A DNA stretch of 64,000 nucleotides from Symbiodinium kawagutii (Eukaryota; Sar; Dinophyceae; Suessiales; Symbiodiniaceae). The DNA lies in assembly GCA_009767595.1 (NCBI GenBank), contig VSDK01023723.1, positions 86,946 to 150,945 on the forward strand, given 5' to 3'. This document shows, piece by piece, positions 55,647 to 64,000 of the stretch. Within the stretch, counting starts at the first letter, position 1. The number at the start of each line of letters is the position of its first letter. Made by a program: the position numbers and the translations under genes. The notes below the pieces were generated by a model. That model had not been told where the DNA came from. It worked only from the letters and a program-made list of their open reading frames with translations, and ran no database searches.

Positions 55647-56824
55647 GTAGGATGCCGATGATGCACGGAGGTAAATCCATCCAACGACGTCACGTAAAAC
55701 TTCTGCGTTTTCTTGATCGAAACTGGTTACCCGGTTAACTGCAACTTGTTAACAGCATCATTGTGATGGTTAACTGGTTAACTCTGCATCCGCGTCCAGG
55801 TTCCCGTAAAGGAGTGGCATGATGTGCACGAGAGCCTAGCAACTTGCGGCTCCCAACCGACCGTCAGACTTGCACGAAGAGTGGCTAGCGAAGATAGTTG
55901 CACAAACCATTCTGAGGATCACAAAAGGGGTCCGTATATGTCCATATCAGCATCTATCAGCTAGAATCATGCAGCTTGCCGAAGGTTGCCTTTCATGGTC
56001 AGAGCTTCATGTGCTGCCGGGCATGCCATGATGCACCAAGTGACCTATGGCGAGCCAAGGTACCGGAACACCATCACACGGAAGCTACAGCATCCTCCGG
56101 GCTTCAGACACCGTCAGGACACTGAGCAGCCTTGGCGCCACGATGTGACCTGAGGAAACTCCTGGAAGGTCATTGGAAGGATCTGGCGGATGAATCTGCT
56201 TGTTCTATAGATGTAGAGGATCATCACAGAGATCATTTCCTGCACTTGTCAGAAGAATTGCGATTTCGAGTTTTCGAAAAAAATGGTTTGGCATTCAGAA
56301 GCACCAGGTACATGACCATGCTTCAAGGAGGGGGAGACCCACAAAATCCATGAACTTTGTTGAAAATTGATACTCTCCACAGAGGGTCTGTATCCCGACC
56401 ATGAATCATGATAGCAATCTATAGCGGTTGGCGTCCAGTTTGAGTGTTGCCGATCACTTTATGATCGGAATATATGTTTTTTACATATTTAATCCACCGG
56501 TCAACTGGTATGATATCAGCTGGGATAGGGGTTATATGTTCTCTGCAAGAATATGCACATAATGTTTCATGTACGTATGGTGTTCTTGTCTATCAGCAGT
56601 TAATAGCACATATCAAGATGCGATATTGGAGCGTCCAGGGCTCGCTGCTTTTTCACATTAAAACGTTGGCAATAAGTCCATCGTGGTGCCCCCCCGCAAC
56701 AGAAGGGTGTTTTTTTTCTCGCGAAAAAGAATCATTTTGGGATGGTTTAGACATACCACTAGGTATAGACACGCATTCCAATCATCATCCTACTGTATCT
56801 CATCATCTCGCGGTTGTTTCGCAG

Positions 56825-56899
56825 CACCGTCACGGTTGAAGGAGCGCGAAGGCAAGCGTGACCAGACGGCCGAAGTGGCCAGCGAGCAACTTCCTCATG
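56825..56899 (+). CDS. Candidate exon, lysine/glutamate-rich
   Basis: After GTTTCGCAG: PSRLKEREGKRDQTAEVASE then QLPHG. The end is uncertain (GC at 56900). May belong with the two exons upstream. Confidence 0.45.
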
Positions 56900-56979
56900 G
56901 CCGATGGATGTTGATGGATGTTGATGGCTTGGAGAAGCAGAAACAGATCATGGGAATCTCAGCAATGCAACAATTGTGA

Positions 56980-58770
56980 CCACGCAACTAAGTCTAGTGG
57001 GAACATGCTCAAGTGGGGATCTAATCTTTTGATAGAATGGATATTCGGTCAATAGGTTGTATGATGTTGTATGAATTGTGAGAAGAGTACCAAACACACG
57101 TTACCCAGAATGTTGCGAAGAATTCCAGCTGCTTCGCTCGCGGCTGTGCAAATCTGGTCCCTGAAACTGACAAAGCCATGAATATTTTGATACATTTTGT
57201 GGGATTTCCAAAGGTCAATCACTTAATCATGTGGATCTCTTGATGCCACCATCAATGTTTGATTGTAATCTATGATCGATTACCTCGTCATTTTGCTCGC
57301 AATTCTACCAATCAACATTTTGTGCTTGTAAATCATCATCCATTGCGCCGGCCGTTCTGGATGGGGTCTCCATCAGCCGTTGGTGGTCAACAATCAACCA
57401 GCTGGTGATCCAGAATGGCGATCAATGCGTTTGAGAGTGACCTGGTGTGCCACCAGGAATGTAGGTGACTACCAGGAATGTCCAGGAACAGGGTAACCAT
57501 AGGCATGATATATGTATATATAGATATACATTTCAACGCATTTAATCACCAGGAGTTGAGTATTGCTTTTTACTTCATTTGCTATCATTCCAATGGTTCT
57601 TGGTTATATAATACCGTTGTAGTAATTAGTTCTTTGTATCGTTATTCCACTGCTGTTCATACCTATAGTTGAGAGGTACAGTTAGATTCCTGGAGTTAAT
57701 CCTATTCTTAATAGTCATTATCCCCTGCCTATCATTCAATAGAACTAAGGTACTACACTCATTCATTTGTTCCCCTATAGTCATGATTGCTATCTAGTTG
57801 TCATTCTCCCCTATACTCAATCGCTTGCAACTCCTTCAGCACTACCAAGGTCCACTGCTGGGAATGAGGAACGGAGAGCGCCGCAGGCCTGGGAAGCGAA
57901 GCTGCTTGGGAGTTGATGTTGGTTGCAGTTTCCTTGACGTGGCTTGAGTGACTGGGCTGGTTGGCAGTTGGGTGGCAGGTGGTGGGCAGTTGGTTGGCAT
58001 GGTTGGTTGCTTCTTTGTTGAGCAGCACCTCCTTGGGCCTTCGCAAAGTGTGCTTGGCAGCATGGTTGCCATCATGTTTCCATTTTTTCTTTTAGATCCA
58101 TGGGAAAAAGAACACGATTTCCGATAAATCTTACAATTCTCATGCATTGCTTCCAAATAGTTTGCAGACGCACAGACTTGGTTCTCTGAATCTTTCTGGG
58201 CCCTTTCTGGGATCATGTCAACTAAATTTGCAAAGACTTACGCACATTCTTGGCAGAAGCGTAAGCAGACGGGATGTGGATTCCCGACTGTTCAATTAAA
58301 CGCTAGAAAACACTGTCCACTGTCCTCGGAAGCATCCTGGCTTTCTTTGTCAGAGATAGGACGTGGATGGATTAGGCATAATGTTAGACATGCAACCCAT
58401 GGAGTCCCCATTTAACATTCACGGGACAGTCCATCTTATTTCATCTTACCCCACAGATTTCCAGGATTGTCTCGCCATTAGCCTGGTTTGACAATCCCCT
58501 GCACCAAAAACGTAAAATTGGATACCTATCCCGTGTCCCGGGAGAAAAAGCCGAAAACTACCTTGAACCATGCTCAGGAACCATGGCAATTTCCGTCAAT
58601 CAACCACCACTAGCCACCATTGACCGCTGTTGATCACCATTCCTCGTCTATCTTCCAGCTACGAGGCCTCCATTCCCAAGGCCAAAGCCACGGTGACACC
58701 GCAGGTGAACTGCGGGTTGGTTGGGAATTCAAGAAGTGAATCTCTGCATTGAGCAGAGTCAAAAGCCCAG
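56980..58770. other. Spacer, no gene assigned
   Basis: AT-rich with scattered open frames. A GC-richer minus-strand frame at 57842-58216 has no family match. Confidence 0.4.
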
Positions 58771-58774
58771 CTGG

Positions 58775-59052
58775 TTGGTTGATGCTGATGCTGATGTTGA
58801 TGTTGATGCTGATGTTGATGTTGATGTTGATGCTGATGTTGATGTTGATGTTGATGCTGATGTTGATGTTGATGTTGATGCTGATGTTGATGTTGATGTT
58901 GATGTTGATGCTGATGTTGATGTTGATGTTGATGTTGATGCTGATGTTGATGTTGATGTTGATGTTGATGCTGATGTTGATGTTGATGCTGATGTTGATG
59001 TTGATGCTGATGTTGATGTTGATGTTGATGCTGATGTTGATGTTGATGTTGA
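58775..59052. repeat. Hexanucleotide array, TTGATG / CTGATG
   Basis: About 46 six-base units, with CTGATG spaced every three to five units among TTGATG. Open in two plus and three minus frames (Asp-Val, Leu-Met, Gln-His), so the long ORFs are artefacts. Confidence 0.95.
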
Positions 59053-59388
59053 TTGGTAATGAAATGGACGAGTATGGTAGGATGCAAAGCAGCTAAGCAG
59101 CAGCGTGAAATGAGTGGAGAGGATGATGACAGCAACGCCGGACTTTGGCTAGACCGCGTCCACATTTGCGACAAAATATGTAATAGATCTGGCATCAGCA
59201 CCACTAAGCAGTCAGATTCAAAGATTGATGGTTTGAAGAGTCTCTTCTTTTCATACGGTGTCCATTGTATGAAGGATTGAAGTATACATATATTGAAGTG
59301 GTAAATTGCATGGATTTTTCTTACTCATCAGCAGTCAAACAAGGACACACCGCTGCATGTCACCATGTGTAGCTTCAGTGTTCTATGC

Positions 59389-59460
59389 AGGCGGCACAAC
59401 TTCCCCCACCACCGCCCATGGCACCGAAGATGTGCAGGGCCTAAGGGACTGGTGGTGCCT
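59389..59460 (+). CDS. Candidate Pro-rich exon
   Basis: After TTCTATGCAG one frame reads AAQLPPPPPMAPKMCRA. Two other frames are also open, so this is weak. Confidence 0.25.
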
Positions 59461-59864
59461 GCGAAATTGGTTTGCGAAGAATTTCTTTTTCGGATTCTTT
59501 GAAAGTGGAAGAGAAAAAGTCATGAAACTCACGTGAAAGTGATGGGCACGATTTCAATCAGTGTGAATTGGTCATCCAAGATTGTTCCATTTAGAAGCTC
59601 GCACTTTGATATCCTGTGATAGTCACACCAGACTAAACTCTTTCTGTGATGTAGAGTCCCCATAGGCCAAGACCAGGTGGGCCCCCAGCAGTTATAAGTT
59701 GACTAATAAGCCAGCTAGCTATTTAGAAATATTCACAATAGCAGATCCGGCTTGACCCGGCTGTATAAAAAAAATGCAGTGTCTACCGTTTGGGATATTG
59801 GGAGGATTGATGATGTTTATCTTCTTGATTCTCATCTCAAGGTGTACACATGTACCTTTCCCAG

Positions 59865-59998
59865 GTTTGGACAGCACGGTAGGCTTGCGCAGCGGGTCCA
59901 ATCATTCAGCTAGGTCATACCAGCAATTGCCCGCTGCAGCTCCAGCACCCTGCCGGAGCCTCAAAATCGCGGCTTCAGTGCTGAAAGGACGCGAGAAG
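59865..59998 (+). CDS. Orphan exon, unknown protein
   Basis: After CTTTCCCAG: LDSTVGLRSGSNHSARSYQQ, LPAAAPAPCRSLKIAASVLK, GREK. Ser/Ala/Pro-rich. The end is set where coding text meets GAAGGGAAT; exact donor unknown. Confidence 0.4.
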
Positions 59999-60308
59999 GG
60001 AATTTCATGCATATAAGGAACCTTTCGGAAAGGCTCTTTGGTTGCCCAGATTCAAGCATGCATTAAAGCAGGCAGTCCCTGCGAAGCATTGCAAAACCCA
60101 AGAGCGAGCTCTTGGTTTTCGTGGCGATTGCTCGTGGTTGGTAGCGGTTCTCCAAAATTCTAAGAACTTTGCAGAAGCAAATCGCCTTAACCGAGTTCCT
60201 GGATCCAGAAATTTTAAGAGACCAATTCGCCTTAACATGAAAGTGGCTAAGCCTTGGTGGATTTTGGTCTCTTGAAATCAGAGATACCATGAGATCCCCA
60301 AGTTCCAG

Positions 60309-60355
60309 GTGCCTCCGGCCAACTACCGCTGGGGATCCCAAGACTGTTACCGTGG
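60309..60355 (+). CDS. Small exon candidate
   Basis: Between AGTTCCAG and CGTGG|GTTAAG: VPPANYRWGSQDCYR. Good splice sites; identity unknown. Confidence 0.35.
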
Positions 60356-60479
60356 GTTAAGCAGGCTGCATGACCGAGAAACCATGATGTTCAGAAGGTG
60401 TACTTCGAAAGACTTGATTTGGGTGTCCATCATCCATAATTAGTGATTAGATTATTGACTGTCCATTTAGACAACTGTT

Positions 60480-60782
60480 ATGGATTATGGTGTGTTCTTG
60501 CGGGTCATTGCAAAAGATGCCCACCACTTGAGATGGGATTCCCGATTGGCCCTGCTGCATCATATGTTTGAACACGTGCACATCGTGCACTCTCATGTAA
60601 TCTCCAAGCCTTAGTGCGCTTCAGCCGTTCAGAAGATGCTTCAGCACTTTGACGTTGAGTTCAAAGCCGATTTCCCTGGGTTCGATTTATACCAAAATAT
60701 AGGTCAGACACATAGCAATGCCCCAACCAAAAAAGCCAAGCAACCTGTAGAGTTCAAAATTCCGGATGGCTTGCTATCGTAG
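60480..60782 (+). pseudogene. Coding remnant with one in-frame stop, unknown family
   Basis: A single frame from ATG at 60480 reads MDYGVFLRVIAKDAHHLRWD then SRLALLHHMFEHVHIVHSHV, hits TAG at 60612, and continues CASAVQKMLQHFDVEFKADF, PGFDLYQNIGQTHSNAPTKK to TAG at 60780. Composition is protein-like on both sides of the stop and no intron is needed, so a recently inactivated or retrocopied gene is likely. Confidence 0.5.
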
Positions 60783-61695
60783 TCCGCGGCTGTTATCATT
60801 TTACAATTCCTGAGCTGGTTGTTAACTGGAGAGTATGCAAGAAATTGTTAAGGTTGGTGGATCTCCATTTTGTTGACCACTGTTGAATTTTGATCGATCA
60901 TATCATCATATCCCAACACTAATGGTTCCCCGTTGACTGATTTGCCAGTTGTCATCCGCAGTGACATGTTGGCTGATATCCCAGTCATAGTTGGTCGACA
61001 ACGGTTGTTCTCTCAATAGCTAACCACTATTATTTGCTACTTCTTTCTTGTTGATGTCCCTTACCAGCCAATGTTACTTTTTTTTGGCTATTGGCCTTCA
61101 ACAATTGCTGTTTGCTCTCATTTCCCTGTAATTTTCCTCTTACAATGAGTGTCAGCTAATTAGACCTTGGTTGATATCATACCGGTCCGTGACCACCAAG
61201 AACAACGTTTCCCCATTACCACTTTTGATCATCTTTGATTGTTGGCTGACATTCCATATCCTTGTATATAAGCCCTGTTATGATTCATTATCCCGTTACG
61301 ATCAGTACAGTATCCATTGGTCAAATGTTGGATGATATCCCATTGATTATGAGCCATTGCCATCCGAAGTTATCCATGACTAACCATAACTAGCCATACG
61401 AAACAACATTGACCATAAAGAGCTACCCATAATCAACCATCGCTAACCACGACCCACTATGATCAGCCAGCATTCACCTTTGATTATGCTTAGTGATGCT
61501 TGATTATGGTTATATATATATATATACTTGGAAAAGGTCACACCATGACTAGCTACCCATAGGTTCCACCATGATTGGGCTACCCATAGGTTCCACCATG
61601 ACTAGCTACCCAAAGGTTCCACCATGACTAGCTACCTCTAAGCAACCATTCAACTTTGGTTGATATCCCTTTGATCTTGTTGCACCTTGCCTCAG
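60783..61695. repeat. AT-rich spacer with 26-bp tandem repeat
   Basis: Mostly AACCATGA and GATCA words. At 61542-61637 a 26-bp unit (ACCATGACTAGCTACCCATA plus GGTTCC) occurs nearly four times. Confidence 0.7.
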
Positions 61696-61759
61696 GTTCT
61701 GGAATGCAGCGGCCCCAGTGGCAGCTCAGGCAAGCGAGGGCAGTTTTTCACGAGCTTTG
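61696..61759 (+). CDS. Small exon candidate
   Basis: Between CTTGCCTCAG and CTTTG|GTTGAC. Frames LECSGPSGSSGKRGQFFTSF and SGMQRPQWQLRQARAVFHEL are both open. Splice context is good. Confidence 0.35.
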
Positions 61760-62134
61760 GTTGACCGGCGAGATTTATTGGTTGGTTAAGAAATAAACCA
61801 TTACTTGGTGACGAATGACCAGCTAGGTATTGAATGTATAGGTTTACTTGGAACAAATTCTTTAGTTGCTATCAAATAGATTATTAGTATTAGGCATTAC
61901 ACGACTATCAGATAATTTGTTGCAAGTTGTTAGTGGTTAAACAAGCTATTCAATTCGAATAGATTATTGGTATTAAACCAAGTGTTTTACGTTCAATAAT
62001 ATACGAGATGATTGGCATTGATTATCAATGAATCACCAGTTCTTCTACTACTATACAAGTGTTAATGGTTAAAAACCTGTCATTAGCCATTAATTGATCA
62101 GCTTTTTTAATGGTTCGCAATTCTTGCTTTAGCT

Positions 62135-62136
62135 CC

Positions 62137-62167
<31 letters not shown>

Positions 62168-62213
62168 CTTCTTCTTCTTCTTCTTCTTCTTCTTCTTCTT
62201 CTTCTTCTTCTTC
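62135..62213. repeat. TTC trinucleotide run
   Basis: About 26 perfect units, giving poly-Ser, poly-Glu and poly-Arg frames that are artefacts. Confidence 0.98.
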
Positions 62214-62289
62214 GTTTTTTTGGGATTTCACCTCGGCAACACATGGAGAAGCTTCGCTTTCTTTGGGAGTTCACCTTCTCAACGCATTG

Positions 62290-62480
62290 AGAGCAGCATT
62301 TTTTTTGCCAACCTTTGGCCCACTGGAGAGTTGGGTGTGCCATGTTTCTCCGTGGGAGGCGGCCTGGCCACCGGACCCAATGAGGCACAGGGCAGGTTGG
62401 TTCGGTTGGTTGCTTCAGAAAGAGGCGACCTTCAGATACCTGCAGAATTCAAATACCTTCAAATGCGTGCAGCTCACATA
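62290..62480 (+). CDS. Candidate exon, unknown
   Basis: Frame reads FFANLWPTGELGVPCFSVGG, GLATGPNEAQGRLVRLVASE, RGDLQIPAEFKYLQ. GC-rich between microsatellites. RLVRLVASERG recalls the blade text of the RCC1-like gene but no TWG is near. Confidence 0.35.
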
Positions 62481-62639
62481 GAAAGAATATTTTATGAGTT
62501 TAAGCACAGAATATCATATATCAGTAATAGCATAGCACACGTGTCTACATATGTACATGTGCGCAATCACCCATGTATTGTTGTATATCTACAATTACGT
62601 ATGCACTCGCAGGCGTTGGTACCAATGATCAATGTGTGC

Positions 62640-62790
62640 CCGCGCACGACATTGCATTGCAGTACATTGCGTTACATTGTAGCGCGTTGGATTACATTGC
62701 ATACATGCTATCATATTCATTAATTGCTTGATAGACATTGCACCGCGTTGCATTACGTTGCACTACACTACACGATACACCACACTTCAT
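62640..62790. repeat. GCATTGCATTACATT degenerate repeat
   Basis: Imperfect 5-10 bp words around ACATTGCGTT. Confidence 0.8.
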
Positions 62791-62939
62791 TGCATCACAT
62801 AGATGCACAAACACACATCCAAACATAAACACATGCAAGCATGCATCCACGATGTATCTTCGTGCGATTGTTCTGAAACATCCAACAACATGAAGCTTCA
62901 TGATGCATCTCACCACATGAGCCAAACAGTATCAGGTTG

Positions 62940-63132
62940 AGTGTTCGTGGGGTCGCAACAGGGCCGAACGAGTCAAAATATCTGGTACCCTCGGGGGTCA
63001 CCTGATGCCTTGCTGGGCGACTGTGTCTATCCCTGGAAGTGGTGGATTCCCTGGCAGTTTCGCCGCCTTTTGGGAAGCTTACGGGAAGACCCATCGTTTT
63101 TAGGCGAACATCCCATGATTAAATCGTCATAA
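62940..63132. other. GC-rich island, strand uncertain
   Basis: Plus frames: GSQQGRTSQNIWYPRGSPDA and VRGVATGPNESKYLVPSGVT. Minus frame: MGLPVSFPKGGETARESTTS then RDRHSRPARHQVTPEGTRYF. The minus reading is the longest and most uniform in composition, but I cannot name a family. Confidence 0.3.
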
Positions 63133-63262
63133 AATTCCTATCACTGTGAATCATTTATCACGGTTATGATGGTGATGCATCATGATGCAACATGGCTGTG
63201 AAATGTCATGAGTCATTATTAGACCGTCATGTTGTCCATCAATGATCATGAACGATTCTTCA

Positions 63263-63455
63263 TTGGCAGACGGAGTCGCTTCTGACACGTTTGTGAAGTT
63301 GCTGGGTGGCCGACCGTTGCACGCTGCGGCAGATACCAGTTGCCAGCCCCGAACCTGTTTCAGCCCATGGCGATGAGGCTGGAGCTGTGTTGAAGGATCG
63401 ATCCACACAGTACCCAGTTGCTGAGCTCCAGCTGTTGAGGGCCATGGAGTTTTAG
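63263..63455 (+). CDS. Coding segment with one frame change, unknown
   Basis: First frame: LADGVASDTFVKLLGGRPLH then AAADT. From 63336 a second frame reads PVASPEPVSAHGDEAGAVLK, DRSTQYPVAELQLLRAMEF, stop at 63453. The switch near 63335 implies an indel or an unrecognised splice. Confidence 0.35.
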
Positions 63456-63609
63456 AAGATTCATGTTTTTTTTGCGTGTTTTTTTCAGGCTTCTGGGTTT
63501 TTACTTCTGGAAACATGTGGAACATGTGTAGCCGTTGCTGGTTGCGACATCACACGCCTTGTGATCCTGACAAGAAAAAAGAGCTGCGGAGATTGAACCC
63601 TACTGATGG

Positions 63610-63672
63610 TTTGACCACCCACCCGTTTGACCACCTTGACCACTTGACCACCTTGAACACCTTGACCACCTC
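63610..63672. repeat. TTGACCACC tandem words
   Basis: About six imperfect 9-bp copies. Confidence 0.85.
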
Positions 63673-63894
63673 GACTGGCTCGCATTTGCGAAAGAATTCC
63701 CCGACCATGAGTATAGAATTAAGATTGGGCAAAAGAAGGTTTCAACTTTCAACATGTTTTAAGGACGGGTTAATGTTTGTTCTGAGCGCACACCTCGTGC
63801 TTTGCATCAATGTATGCTGATATTATGTTGATCCCTACTTGCCGAACCATGCTTTAAAGTGGGTAGTGATGTTAGTTGTTTTCTATTGGCTTTG

Positions 63895-64000
63895 GATATC
63901 TCCGACTCATTGAGCTCTGCCAACGTTGGATGTCAGCCATTGCTGCGTTGCCAGTCCGCCGAGTGGTTTCCCACCGTTCGGAGTGCCAAGATGTGCCAAG
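63895..64000 (+). CDS. Partial exon running off the end
   Basis: Open frame DISDSLSSANVGCQPLLRCQ then SAEWFPTVRSAKMCQ to the last base. GC content rises here as in other exons. Unknown protein. Confidence 0.35.

Noticed and set aside
58659..59204. Long Asp-Val, Leu-Met and Gln-His frames
   Set aside because: All products of one hexanucleotide array open in five frames.
62025..62388. Poly-Glu, poly-Arg and poly-Ser frames
   Set aside because: Products of a TTC microsatellite.
1..64000. tRNA, rRNA or snRNA genes
   Set aside because: No stretch showed a recognisable tRNA B-box arrangement, rRNA core or snRNA motif by eye; a covariance-model scan would be needed to exclude them fully.

Overview
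The window looks like nuclear DNA of a dinoflagellate, most like Symbiodiniaceae or a relative. Four things point there. Coding sequence is scattered in short exons (about 35-200 nt) among very long introns and spacers. Introns read as GT-AG, GC-AG and GA-AG, with the acceptor AG usually followed by G. All convincingly identified genes lie on the plus strand. One gene is a ubiquitin-like plus RCC1-like repeat protein of a kind common in dinoflagellate gene catalogues. The non-coding sequence is dominated by microsatellites and degenerate TGATGGTTAAT / AACCATCATT text. There is one 10-N assembly gap (12185-12194).

Layout. 1-1.7 kb: microsatellites and unassigned sequence. 1.7-5.2 kb: three exons of a divergent histone H2B gene whose splice phases join cleanly; the N-terminal tail exon was not found. 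5.2-10.5 kb: several unassigned exon candidates. 10.5-21.4 kb: a LigB/DODA-type class III extradiol dioxygenase with a signal-peptide-like start, conserved His motifs and the family C-terminus, split into at least eight exons. 21.4-27.8 kb: repeats, a telomere-like stretch, a GCGAAAG-rich block and a few orphan exons. 27.9-29.7 kb: a long coding region of unknown function whose 3' half jumps between frames (decayed copy or indel errors). 29.7-39.3 kb: low-complexity sequence with orphan exons.

39.3-53.6 kb: a multi-exon gene starting with a ubiquitin-like domain and continuing as RCC1-like blades, with nine recognisable (V/I/L)(T/S)WG motifs. I traced about 20 exons; most junctions are phase-consistent. 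At two or three introns the first bases of the intron are a degenerate copy of the next exon's start, which suggests intron gain with duplication. 54.9-60.4 kb: exons of another unassigned charged, Pro/Ser-rich protein. 60.4-64 kb: a short ORF interrupted by a stop, more microsatellites and exons running off the end.

No rRNA, tRNA, CRISPR, operon or bacterial-type element was seen. The genes do not form an obvious pathway; what links them is shared intron architecture and co-orientation. Coordinates of exons come from reading frames, motif order and splice phase only; none has transcript support here.
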